Assembly (NCBI GenBank): GCA_025618425.1
Contig: CM046833.1
Span: 3,876,298 to 3,940,297, forward strand
Direction of reading: 5' to 3'
From: Heliocidaris tuberculata
Lineage: Eukaryota > Echinodermata > Echinoidea > Camarodonta > Echinometridae
Length of the DNA: 64,000 bases
Part shown: positions 33,423 through 44,268 of the stretch, piece by piece
Layout: each line of letters opens with the position of its first letter
Numbering within the stretch: the first letter of the stretch is position 1
Made by a program: the position numbers and the translations under genes
Notes under the pieces: model-generated
The model's database searches: none
The model's input: only the letters and a program-made list of their open reading frames with translations
Told to the model about the DNA's origin: nothing

Positions 33423-34069
33423 AAAAAAAAAATTCATTTAGAAATGAAAAAAATTTGTTGAAATCTGGAGTACCTTGAGAAGTATATTAACACACAACAG
33501 ACTTTGCCTATGCAATCTATTTTATATTCTCTATCATATTCGGTTGTTTTTTAACATTCCGTGTCATTTTCTTGTATTATATTGTATGTGAAAGTAGTGA
33601 GGCTAAAGTAAAGTTCTTGTCATGCAATTACATTGTTGAAGAAACTGTCTCAAAGCAATTGGGAAAGGGTGATCACATCAGAATTGTTTTATAATGTGAG
33701 GTTTTGGAATCATCAAAATGATAAGAAATTGACCCAATCTCACTGAAAAGCACATGTACGGCACACAGAAATGGGTATATGGGACTGCACACGCAAATGG
33801 CATGAATGTTTGGCCCGAACGTTGCACTTATTTTTCGTCATGTTATGAATATGAGGACATTTGAAGAGCTATATTTTTCAGGGGACATTTTTAGTATGTT
33901 CTTTCAAACTGACATGAAAAAATGAAAAAGCTCACAAATTATTTTTCATCTCTCTTAGAACTCAACCTTCTTTTTAACCTTAATTTTTATTGAAAATAGA
34001 CAATCAAAAATAAACAAACTAAGCACATTGAGACCTTTTTTCAAAGGTACAATGCGCTATTCAAGAACT
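33423..34069. repeat. Dispersed repeat R, copy 3, left part (start of duplication unit B)
   Basis: Begins at the end of exon A and matches 26690 onward, without the two fold-backs found there. Its right part continues at 36987 after a 2.9 kb insertion. It therefore serves as the 3' UTR region of copy A and the left border of unit B. Confidence 0.8.
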
Positions 34070-35842
34070 GAGCCTGATCGGTTAGTCACGGACGGACATT
34101 TGACAAATTTTGAAAGTTTAAAGGCCTATAAAAAATAAGTTATGAGATGTGTTGAGCTGTTTAATGTTTCATTGTGAAGGATACCACTGAAGGTGCTAAG
34201 TAATGATAAAATTTGGTTGCCATAGTTACCTACTAAAGATAGAATCCATTAAATATTCAGTGTCACAGACGGACAAGATAGCAATGGGTTTCTTGTCTTA
34301 TCGGTAATCTTGTCTTTTCTATCACTGACAAACTGTCACTGACAAATTTTTTTGACTGCAAATGTTAGTCAAGTAAATTGACTTCCCTGTCACATACATA
34401 GAATTTTGAACGAGCCGTAACTTTTGCTAGAGGTCCAAAAACTTTTTGTCACGGACGGACATTAACTTAAAAACTGCATGTGTTCCTATCTTAAATCGCG
34501 CATACATACTTCTTGCTTTTTACTTTTTGTTTGAAATTGATTTTATTCCACTGTTAAACAAAACTTAGCTTGAAAAACTTAGTTTTTAAGTAGAATCTAT
34601 GTCAAAAGTGGATGCCTGCATTGTTGTGTATACACAATGTACAAGTGCATGTACTGATGTAGTGTACAACTGTACATGCTACAGACCAAAATGAACATGT
34701 TGAGAAGGATGTGATGTAAGCTTACAAAATATAACCCTTTAAATTACAGTCATGTAGGTGGACCGAAATCAAACATCAATATTTAGTATTTTAATTTAAT
34801 TTACAGCTCAAAGTCATATATTTTGTTTCAAACATAGAGGTAATATACATGTAGAAATAGGATTATGTGCGATTGATCATTATCATACATGTATATAGGA
34901 AGTAAAATTTCTCATTTGGTTTACAACATCACATACCAGTACTCTTTATAACATCTCATATGTTTCAGTAGTTCTGTTTAAGAGGGTGAAAACCAAATCA
35001 TGAAATGCAGATCATTGTCTAAATCTTTCTCATACCATAGTTTACTTTTTCAGTAATGTCTCTATCACTTTAAGAACAATGTTGGCTTTCTTGACAAAGG
35101 CCTTAAGGGCAACAGTTGAGTGTATAAATCCCATAGAGCCTAATTATGTCCTGTTAGTTGAGGGATTGCCCAACACGACTAGTGTAAGTCATATACATGT
35201 ATTATAACTTTCTGACCCCCTTCCCCATAAATAACTGTTTCAGGGTGGATGCAACCAATTCAGTTATGAGCATTTGAAATTATATACATGTAGTGTCTAA
35301 AAAGGTTTCTTCTTATGTTCTGTGATTACATGATTTTCTTTTTAATTGTTGGCTGTGTGTGATCCTGAACTACAAAGAATCTCTATCTGTCTCAAACGTT
35401 ACAACTAATTTAAAGCATTCTTACAAAATAGAGTCCAAACATGGCTCTTGCGGTCTGATACTAAATCTGACCTCCAATGTTTATAATTTTCAAGCGCAAC
35501 TTGTAATTTAATTTGAAATTTTTGAATATTGATCAGGCTTCGGTATTAATGTTGACTCTAAAACTTTTACACGTTGCTGATGACCAAAAATATTAGCCAC
35601 AATAATAGCAATAATATTATTACTGAATAAATAAGTAAGAAAATAAGTATTCATCTTCTGTAAACACCTGCAATGGATATCTTTTGCAGACTGACAATGC
35701 AGGCTGGCTCCCATTAGAGCCATAGCAAAATCGTTAGGTTTTTATGACATTTATTAGCTTGAAAAAGAAAAAAATTGGGGCTGAGTGGGGGGGGGGGGGG
35801 GGGTAATTTTTGCATTCATATGGGGGATCACAATACTACATA

Positions 35843-36032
35843 CAGTCCAACCTGCTTTAGCGACCACCTGTATAGAAAGACTACCTGTCTATAGAGACCA
35901 CAATTTTTGTTTCCTTTTAAAACTGTTTCTCATTAAATCATGTATTAAAGGAACCTGTACGTAAAGATCACCTGCTCGTAAAGACAGCTTTTCTTGTCTG
36001 TCTTGAGCGATCTTTATAGACAGGTTTCACTG
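35843..36032. mobile_element. TA-flanked MITE (CAGTCCAACCTG ends), copy 1
   Basis: TA precedes CAGTCCAACCTGCTTTAGCG. The right end is AGACAGGTTTCACTG. It contains TATAGACAGGT-type motifs in both orientations. A related element in inverse orientation is at 62856-63040. Probably a Tc1/mariner or pogo-type MITE. Confidence 0.65.
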
Positions 36033-36634
36033 CACATGATATTTTGGATGAAATATGTTCCATGAACCAATAAACAATAAAACAATTCATTGAATTTGAA
36101 ATCTCACAGCATTTACCATTTCAGTATACTGCATTGTCCGTCCGTGACAATTTTCAAATTCGTTTTTAGCATATGTATATTTAATTGATCAAGGTTTTAT
36201 TCATACGTGGTATAGGTCTCTAGCTAGTGAGATAGCTCAGCATGGTTTTTGTTTTAACTTTTGCCCTACCAGTGGAAAAAAAAGAAACTTTTACAAAAAA
36301 TTTTCTGTCACGTGCAGACAAATTTGCATCAAGATGTGAATGACCATGCGGCACAACCATTTCTGTACAAATATTTTCAAATATTTTTTGGTTTTCAATG
36401 GAATGGTGTTTGATCTATAATTATTTGCTAACAAAACTTAGGAAAGTTTAGAGTGTTAAACTAGGGCCAAATCCATCTTTCTAGAAAATGTCAGTGTTGT
36501 GACATTAGCGTTCATCACCCCTGTTGAAAAATGGGCCAATCCAGTGACTTTCCCGACCTTGTCAATTAAACAAACATGAAGGTTGGTAACTTTACATATT
36601 AATTTTCAAACTTAATTTATTTTTTTTCCACTAA

Positions 36635-36906
36635 CCGGTGTGTTGGCTCAGTCAGTAGAGCGTCCGCCTCACAACCGGGAGGTCGTGGGTTCAAACCGCG
36701 GCCGCGTCATACCAAAAGACGTTAAAAGATGGGAGTTGCCGCTACCTTGTTTGACGTTCAACAATAAGGGATAGAGCAACGTCGATCTGGCGCTGCTCAG
36801 TGGCTGCCGGGCTCACGATCAATTGGGCAAAAAGAATTTCCATTTCGGTTTAACTTAATAAAATTTGGAGTGGACTTTAAAAGATTATTATTATTATATT
36901 ATAATG
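36635..36906 (+). mobile_element. tRNA-derived SINE with (ATT)n tail
   Basis: The head contains an A-box-like TGGCTCAGTCAGTAGAGCG, an anticodon region GCCTCACAACC (CAC, Val-like) and a B box GGTTCAAACC at about 36688-36697. A 170-bp unrelated body follows (GGGAGTTGCCGCTACCTTG, TGGCTGCCGGGCTCACGATC), ending in (ATT)n near 36888. This is the classic tRNA-head SINE layout with a short-repeat tail. It sits within the 2.9 kb transposon. Confidence 0.75.
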
Positions 36907-36986
36907 AAAAACCTGAAAGTGATTTCATCATAAAAATCTGAAAACTAAATTTTCATCCCAATGCTCACTCTTAACCGATCAGGCTC

Positions 36987-37247
36987 AACTGTTCTCATAT
37001 TATTATCAATTATTTAAACTATGCGAATTAGCCAAAACTCAGAGAAAGAATCCAACCATCTATAAAGATATTCAAGTTTGAAAGTTAAAAGCATTGAAAT
37101 ATTCATGTATCTGTCTTGTAATCTGAACTTGAAGTTCGTAGTTTCCCCCGTCCTTTTGATTTCCTTGATATGATATGATATGTTGTATTTTGTAAATTAC
37201 ATTTTTTCTTCTATAAAATTTATTCCCTGTGCCTGTCCTGATCGTAT
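36987..37247. repeat. Dispersed repeat R, copy 3, right part
   Basis: Resumes after the 2.9 kb insertion with ACTGTTCTCATATTATTA and matches 27650-27920 through TCTGAACTTGAAGTTCG and TTTTGATTTCCTTGATATGA. It leads into (AAT)n. Confidence 0.8.
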
Positions 37248-37297
37248 AATAAATAATAATAATCATAATCATAATCATAATCATAATCATAGTCATA

Positions 37298-37342
<45 letters not shown>

Positions 37343-37530
37343 GTGGGTTCTTGTATAGCGCACATGTCTGTCAGACTTGACACTCCTAGCATTCCACAAT
37401 TATTACCCTGGCTTTAGCCTGGCTGCTCTTTTGGTGCTCTAGCATTTCAAGGAATTAATTCCTGCCAGGTACCCATTTACCGCACCTGGGTCAAGTGTGG
37501 CAAATGTAGATGAATGTCTTGCCAAAAGAC
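37248..37530 (-). repeat. (AAT)n tract and retroposon 3' fragment before exon 2B
   Basis: (AAT)n at 37248-37343 followed by GGGTTCTTGTATAGCGCACA and a longer version of the fragment at 30862. It includes AAGGAATTAATTCCTGCCAG and ACCGCACCTGGGTCAAGTG, which unit A has lost. Read on the minus strand it is a retroposon end with an (ATT)n tail. Confidence 0.6.
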
Positions 37531-37591
37531 ACTAGTGTATTATATTTGAACTCTCTCTCTTTGATGGGTTTTGTTTTCTTTACACTTTCAG

Positions 37592-37772
37592 ATCCATGGT
37601 GATGTGAAATCCATCGAGCACGCAGTAAGATTTCAATCACCAAAGCAGGAAGAAAAAGTCTCCAAATCAAAGCGACCAACTTCTGATTCGAAAGGCGAAC
37701 GAGATCGTGAATCTTTGGAAGACATGGAGAAACCGCCATCAGTGAATACATGTCCATCTATTGGACCTGAAG
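37592..37772 (+). CDS. Zinc-finger gene exon 2B
   Basis: Duplicate of exon 2A: 181 bp, acceptor TTTACACTTTCAG, donor GAAG|GTGAGT, phase 0 to phase 1. There are no frameshifts or stops. It encodes the same linker with substitutions (for instance ERDRESLEDMEKPPS versus EQDCESLEDMGKLPS). No unit-B counterpart of the exon at 25440-25862 exists, so it most likely splices from that exon, skipping 2A. Confidence 0.75.
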
Positions 37773-38380
37773 GTGAGTTTATGACACTGGGCCCTGTCTA
37801 GTAAGAAGTTGTGAAACTTGTGATGGACTCTAAAATCAAGCGCAACTCTATATAAAACAAGGGCTGTGATGTTCACCTGTTTGCAGAGTGGGATACATTT
37901 TTTTTTTTTTTGTGACTCTCAATTCACTCCCTGTAGGGCGGAAACATGCCAACGATTTTGTTTTTTTGTTCTCTCTCCTCACCCTACTCAGTTTCTCTCT
38001 CTCTCTTTCTCCACCCTATCTTATTCTTGCTCACTTCTCTCTCTCTTTCTCCACCCTATCATATTCTGTCTCTCTCTTTCTCCACCCTATCGTATGCTTT
38101 CTTCTCTCTCTCTTTACTCTTCTCTGTCTATTCATATGTATCTCCCTCCTCCATAGTTTTGGAAGTTCAGGTGTATATGGCGTTTTCAGAGCCAAAAGCG
38201 TGTTGACTCATATACTGTAATACATGTAGTTAATGCCCTTCTGGTTTGTTCAGATGATATGATATTGTATTTTATTTTGTAGCTTTTTTGCTCATGATGT
38301 AATTTCCATGTAATTTTGCTTTTCAGCTGCAATGTGGTATTCAATGAAATACCTTTTTGATACATTTTTCTCTACCCTAG
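37773..38380. other. Intron 2B
   Basis: 608 bp with GT-AG ends and a CT-rich tract at about 37975-38125. Acceptor TTCTCTACCCTAG as in intron 2A. Relative to 2A it has different CT-tract length and an extra poly-T stretch near 37899. Confidence 0.7.
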
Positions 38381-40017
38381 ACAACCTGAAGGGACACCAG
38401 CACAAGAAATACCAGATGAGGACTGAGATAAATGCAAACAGATCTTGCACTGGAGATGGAAAAGATATCAGTGCCACGATTCAATCTCTGTCAGGGACAA
38501 CAGGAGGGAAGCCACAGGACAATTGCGAGGAGAGATCATCCTCTGGTACCAGAGGAGAGCGAGAAGTGAAACTCATTGCGTTTAATGATAAATTGACTGC
38601 TCTTGTCATGAAACAACATCTTGAAGGGAAAGTACCTCGTCAGGATGTTGGCAAGCTTGCAAGTACCAAAGCCAAATCACCAAGTGGTGATCAAGATTTG
38701 AACTGCGTTGACAACCCTATTGTGAAGGTACCTGATAAAAATGATGGCGTCAGCACTGCCTCAAGGAATAAGACCCTTGAACTGATCAACAAGTGTCGCA
38801 AATGTCATTCCTATTTTGACACTCTACATCAATTACTGGAGCATATACATGGTCACAACGGGAAGTGCCGTAAAAGCAAGTGCTTGGCAGAGGAACTGCA
38901 ATGTAAGGAGTGTGGCAAGCGCTGCTCTCGAAGGAACATGCCAAGGCACATGATATCCCATACGGGTGAGAGGCCATTCGTGTGCGAGTACTGCGGGAAG
39001 GGGTTCACCATGAAAGACTATCTTACCAAACATGTCATGAGAATGCACTTGGAAAAAAAGCCATGCATGTGCCAGTACTGCGGAAAAGGGTTCATCAACA
39101 AGTACCTTCTCAATCAACATATCACCATTCACACAGGAGAGATGATGTACAGGTGCCAGGAATGCGACAAAGCCATCAGGAATTACTCAGGATACGTACA
39201 GCACCTCAAGACCCACAGACACAGAGTTGACAGGAGGTACCCATCCTCGACATGTGACAAGAGGTTTACGAAGAAAGAATCTTGCAAGAAACACAAGAAA
39301 GTCTGCTTGCACAGCAGAACCACCCATGGGGTGGGTCTGACGTGCAAGCAGTGTGGTCGCAAATGTGCCAGTCTTACTGGTTTAAGGCTCCATGCAAAGG
39401 TTCACGAACCAAAGGAAATGCGCACAGCTACCAGCGTCCGTAAACGCATGCCACCAAGCAAAGACCAGAAACCTACATTCCTTTGCCAGATATGCGGCAA
39501 GCTGTTCAAGACCCAGGGCCACCTAGACTCCCACCTGCTCATCCATTCCGACGTCAGAGGCTTCAAGTGCGATATCTGCAACAAGGCATTCAGGCATCGC
39601 CTCTCCCTCAAGTTTCATAAACAGATCCATGCTGGTGATCGGCCCTATGTCTGTGCTATCTGCAACTATGCCTTCTTCACTGTGACTTGCTTGAAGTCAC
39701 ATGAGCGCACACATAGAGGGACAAATCTCTTCAAATGCCCTCAGTGTGATATCAGCTTCTCTAATAAATATTCCCTTAACCTTCATTCAGAGACACATGC
39801 AAAGACAGAACCACATGACTGCCATCTCTGCAAATCCACCTTCATTGCTAAAAGGCTCCTGGAAAGTCACCTCTTTCGCTTTCATGGACAAGAAGTAAAA
39901 TCTGCAGACACAAGAACTGGAAAGGCGCAAGAACCTAAAAAAGAGGACAGTGTGAAAGTAAATGTGGAAACGCAAGGTCAAAAGAAAGTAATAAAGTTAC
40001 AGGAAGGAAAGGTATAA
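38381..40017 (+). CDS. Zinc-finger gene terminal exon B: duplicate finger array with one damaged finger
   Basis: Same architecture and phase as exon A: about 125 codons of linker then the finger array, open to a stop at 40015-40017. The sixth finger has lost its first zinc ligand (YPSSTC where A has YACSTC), so that finger should not fold normally. The fifth finger differs at helix position +6 (YVQH versus YVHH). The first, C2HC-like unit has KCR for KCH. The last five fingers are unchanged in zinc ligands and helix residues. It lacks the six-residue CLHSRT duplication of A and ends GQKKVIKLQEGKV, a longer tail that probably represents the ancestral C-terminus. With the exon at 25440 and exon 2B the product would be about 746 residues. 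Confidence 0.85.
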
Positions 40018-40021
40018 AACA

Positions 40022-40303
40022 TTGTGGATCACAAATGAAGAGGTGCTGCACCGCATTCATGAGGCGCATGTGCTGCTGAATACTATTAGAGTAAGACAGA
40101 GGAAATGGATAGGACATATACAACGACATGATGGCCTAATGATCAGAGTCAAAGGTCTTCTCCTTGGAAAGAAGTCCAAAGGAAGACCTCGCAAAGGTTT
40201 CTTTGATGATATCATTGCAGACTCTGGAGTAGTAGGGTGCAGATATGTGAAACAGATGGCTCAAAATCGTAGCAGTTGGAAAGACTTTTCCTCTAGAAGT
40301 TAA
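40022..40303 (+). pseudogene. 5'-truncated non-LTR retrotransposon ORF2 C-terminus
   Basis: A 93-codon frame resembles the C-terminal tail that follows the reverse transcriptase in many LINE ORF2 proteins: TNEEVLHRI, then RQRKWIGHIQRHDG, GKKSKGRPRKGFFDD, and a terminal AQNRSSWK. Upstream RT motifs are missing. It begins only about five bases after the zinc-finger B stop, so the LINE fragment abuts the end of that gene. Its start codon is incidental and it is a dead fragment. Confidence 0.7.
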
Positions 40304-40377
40304 TTGGGTGACTAAACCTGTCACTTTGCCAGACCATCATTGATGATGATGATGTTTAACATAGGAGTAAAAAGAGG

Positions 40378-40700
40378 AGTCATAGGTGAAGTCCGCCCTG
40401 ATATTAAAAAGATGGTTGAATACTGTTACAGTGGAACCTCGCTATAACAAACTCCTTGGGACCAAGGAAATTACCTCTTAATATTGCAACCTTTTTACAT
40501 CAAGGCTAAAAAACAATAGAATACAAAGAAGTGGGATGTGCAAAATCACCTTGTTACAATGAGAGTTTGTTATAACAGTGTTCTTTATAACGAGGTTCCA
40601 CTGTAATGGGAAATTTGTTAGTACAAATCCCTCCTTGATACAGGATGCAGTTGAGTCATAGGTGAAGTCCATCCTGATATTAAAGAGATGCTTGAGTTCT
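40378..40700. repeat. Direct repeat pair around a pogo/Tc1-type MITE
   Basis: GTCATAGGTGAAGTCCGCCC then TGATATTAAAAAGATG (40378-40415) is repeated at 40653-40690 with a few changes. Between the two lies the TA-flanked MITE at 40429-40603. Confidence 0.65.
40429..40603. mobile_element. pogo/Tc1-type MITE, CAGTGGAACCTCG ends
   Basis: TA then CAGTGGAACCTCGCTATAAC at the left; GTTATAACAG, then TTATAACGAGGTTCCACTG and TA at the right. The TA target and CAGTGGAACCTCG ends are typical of pogo/Tigger-like Tc1/mariner relatives. 175 bp, non-coding. Confidence 0.8.
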
Positions 40701-42735
40701 TGTAAAGGTGAAAAATAACTTGTGAGCTATCTCATTCTTTTTATGTTGGCATTTTGACCATTCCAAACCATCACAGTATACAGTAATTCCTACATAATGC
40801 TACATAATCAGCCTTTCCCAAGAGCTTCCAGACAGTCTCTTTCACAATGTAATCACATGATCAGAACTCCACTTTACCTTTGATATTAAGTTGGTTTAGA
40901 TAAAATGGAGAAAAGTGAGAGTAGTAGGTCATTGAAATTTTAGGAGAATGTTGTTATGGATCAGGAAGTTCCGTCTGAACCCCCGTATAACAATGGAGTG
41001 CTGCTCGTGAGGTTTTCACAGAATTGCCAGTTTGTGTTTGATCACCCATCCTGTAAAAAAGTTCTCAACTTTCTTCCCTTTTTAGAATTTTCCTGAAGCT
41101 TTCATTTCTCTGCTTTAAAGTGTACCAATCACCTAAAAAAATAATTTGTGGTTTACAGCTAGAATGTATAAAATCATAAAATCAACCTCAAAACACTTTA
41201 CCTGGTCTTCTATGGGTTAACGTTTAATGGGTATGAAGAAAATGAAGGATAATATATAACCCCCTTGTGCTTAAAGTGAATAGGTAACTTTGTAGAGGCT
41301 TGATAAAATCTGAGCTGCCTGGCCCTACATGCTATCAGTGTATGTAATATGGTGTAAAAGTGAAGCCCAAGAAAAAAGAATGCACTTCAAAATCATATGC
41401 TTGACAAAAGTAAACATACAAGTGACTGGAAATGTCATACTCAATTCCTCTCAGTCATAGAGTGCAGTGTTAAACTGCATACCCCTGTACGGTTTCGTAA
41501 ATGGCAGTATTCTGTCATAGATATCTTGATAGTAACATTATTTTAAAAACCTGTTTATGCCTGGCTTTTAATTGATCCTTCTGAACATCATTATACAAGA
41601 CACATATCCAAATTCAACAATTTATTAAATCAAGCCTCCACGAAGTTACCGATTCCCTTTCACCAAATTCTGAGTTCGGTTCCACTTGGGCCATTATGCT
41701 GTGCAAGGGCGTATGGGTGCGTCAACTAATCTCCTCACAAATCTCTGTAATTGTTTACTGGGAGTGTATTTCAACTTGCAATATCTTTTTATAGAATCGA
41801 CATTTGAAGCTCGTATGTTGAATATAGTATATCGACATAGAACCCCTGACATACAGAGCAAAATACTTTTTGGTGATTGGTACACATTAATTACAACCAA
41901 TCTGATGCCAGTGTGGAACATTCCTTTGATGAAAATCTGTCAAACAGTTTGTGCATATATTTATTTCAAGTGCCTTAGAAATCGAAGTGGAAACATTACA
42001 AGCAATAGATTGTTTAGCATGCTCTGATAAATTTGCTTCGTTTGCTTTTTTCTGTTCCCTCTATCAGTTTAGCAGTTACAAATAAAAGAAAATGGCTGTT
42101 ATTTCCTTGGTAATTCATCTTCATCGAAAACATTACAATCTGATTTTGTTTTCCCTGGTTATGCAGCTGCCTTTTTTGCATCCTGCATTGTACATATACC
42201 CCCGCCCAAAAATATCCAATGAAAAAATGATATTCCACATCAGGGGTCAAATGTACTCATATGGGTACTGGTACAATTTTGCCAAGTTTCTTTCTTGATT
42301 ATGAATTCTGATTTGCTTCGATTTTGAGAGGGAATGAAACAAGCGAGCAGAAAATCTGCCCCTTTATTCAGAGACAATATTGTTTTGTGATAAAAATATT
42401 TGTGAGGTACCGATTGACTGAATATTTATCATTTTTTAAAATTCTCAGGGGGCTAGCTGCAGCCCTCCCAACTTGTGACCCCCAGGCATCCTGTAATTGT
42501 ACGCAATACATTATGACACCACTCAATCCCAACAGGTAATATAGCTAATGAAAAAAATAAACCAGAGTAAAGTTTGTTTTCTCAAAAAAAAATTATAGTT
42601 GTAGATGTTTAATCATTTCCTTTTGTTCAGTAACAAATTGTGTAGAAAATAATGTATTTTTTTGTTCAGCATCCACTTACAGATTACAAATTGAATGTAC
42701 ATGTTTTATCATGGATGTGGTGATGGCTGTCACTG

Positions 42736-42768
<33 letters not shown>

Positions 42769-43991
42769 GGTAAAATGAAACGTTTTTCCATAGGTTCATA
42801 ATTCCAATAATGAAATGTGGTTCACAATTAAGAAAATGAAAAAGGATTCAGAATTCAAAAAATGTAATGGGATTCATTATTCTGAAAATGAAATAGGGTT
42901 GGTGATTCAGAAAATAAAATAAGGTAAATTATTTCAAATGTTTCAAATCCCCCAAAACGATACGAGATTTTATTTCATATTCAGAATTGTGAACCCTAAT
43001 TTCATCTTCTGAATTATGAAACCATTTTTTTTTTTTTTTTTTTCATTTCCGAAATTATGAACCTTCAGAAAAACTGCATGTAACGAAATTCGATAATACA
43101 TATCTGAAATTGATGAAGATGGAAGATGGGGAAGGGCAAGAGGAAGAGAAATGTATGAAAGGGCAATATAGAGAGAGGGAGAGAGAGGAGGGGGGCAGAG
43201 ATAATGAGAAGGAGACAGAGAGGGGAGAAAGTGAAAAAAATCAGAAAATTGTGATTGAGTCCAGTTTAGTATTTAAGGGTTTATTTTTTAACACAAATTT
43301 TCTACCTTTCATAATTTCTCTGAACTTGAATGTAAATTTTATGAAACATCTTTTTTTTTTTTTTCTTTTTTTTTTGTTTTGTTGTTTTGTTTTTTTTTTT
43401 TTTCTTCTTTTTCTTTGGAGGGGGGGGGATGGTATTTTCAAATGCTGCTTCAGAAAAAGTATCATTTTGAGTGAACAAAAAAAAATCAATTCCAAATAAA
43501 AACTAATGGTTGCTCAATGAATTACTTAAAACAGTAACATTGCTGTCTCCTTTCTGTCTCTTTCATTTCCTTCCCCCCCCCCCCCTCTCTCATATACACA
43601 CACTCTTTCCCTATTTCTTTTCTTTCTTTCTTTTTTTTGTCTCCTCTCTCTCTCTCACACACAATCTACTCCTTTTTCTCATGACTAGTTCTCCCCCCCC
43701 CCCCCATTGCTTTTGTTTTTCTATTCTTTTCTTTTTCTCTATCTCTCTTCTCCCTTTCTCACTCTCTTTCACACACACACCATCTACTCCTTTTTCTCAG
43801 TCTTTCTCCCTCCACCTCCCTCTCCTTATTTCTTTTCTTTTTCTGTCTGTCTGTCTCTCTCTCTCTCTTTCTCTCACACACATACCATCTCCTTTCTCAC
43901 ATTCTTTCTCCCCCTCACCTCTCCGTATTTGACTCGCTCTTTCTCTCCCTCCCTCTTTCTCTCTTCCTCTCTCTCTCTCTCTCTTTCTCTC

Positions 43992-44073
<82 letters not shown>

Positions 44074-44120
44074 CATTCTAATACTAGAGCTAGTAGTCTC
44101 ACAAAGCTTTTTGGCTGAAC
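40701..44120. other. Intergenic DNA with microsatellites and a fold-back; no gene seen
   Basis: Includes (GT)n at about 42739-42768, a degenerate fold-back at 42779-43075 (AGGTTCATAATT near the left, AATTATGAACCT near the right, AATGAAAT-rich centre), poly-T at 43352-43402 and long CT-rich tracts from 43540 to 44075. An open frame at 41686-42027 has no recognisable domain and AT-rich codons, so it is not called. Confidence 0.5.
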
Positions 44121-44268
44121 GGGGCCCTGTTTTATAAAACTTGTTATCAATAACTGCCAAAGTTCTATAAGAAATTTGCTCTCCGCCAATCAAATGCAAG
44201 GATTTCAGTAGCTTAGAACAGTTATTGCAACTTGCTATTGAGATCCAAGTTTTATGAAACAGGGCCCA
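44121..44268. mobile_element. GGGCCC fold-back MITE, TTATCAATAACTG type
   Basis: Ends GGGGCCCTGTTTTATAAAAC and the inverse TTTTATGAAACAGGGCCC. The centre has GCCAATCAAATGCAAGGATT. The same family occurs at 47419-47566 (inverse orientation) and, decayed, at 7227-7376. Confidence 0.8.

Larger units (their letters stand above)
34070..36986. mobile_element. 2.9 kb non-autonomous DNA transposon with 15-bp ends
   Basis: Inverted ends GAGCCTGATCGGTTA (34070-34084) and TAACCGATCAGGCTC (36972-36986), flanked by AACT (34066-34069 and 36987-36990). The empty site CAAGAACTGTTCTC is visible in repeat R copy 2 (near 27645). The motif GTCACGGACGGACA or a close variant occurs near 34086, 34268 and 34449, and inverted near 36137, as expected of subterminal transposase-binding repeats. 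No ORF over 75 codons, so it must be mobilised in trans. It contains a Tc1-like MITE (35843-36032) and a tRNA-derived SINE (36635-36906). Superfamily unresolved: the duplication could be read as 4 or 5 bp. Confidence 0.8.

Noticed and set aside
37866..38220. Frames of about 100 codons in intron 2B
   Set aside because: Derived from CT-rich repeats (Ser/Leu/Phe runs) within an intron whose borders are well supported.
41686..42027. 113-codon plus-strand frame
   Set aside because: AT-rich codons, no recognisable motif, no nearby good splice sites or neighbours; not distinguishable from chance.
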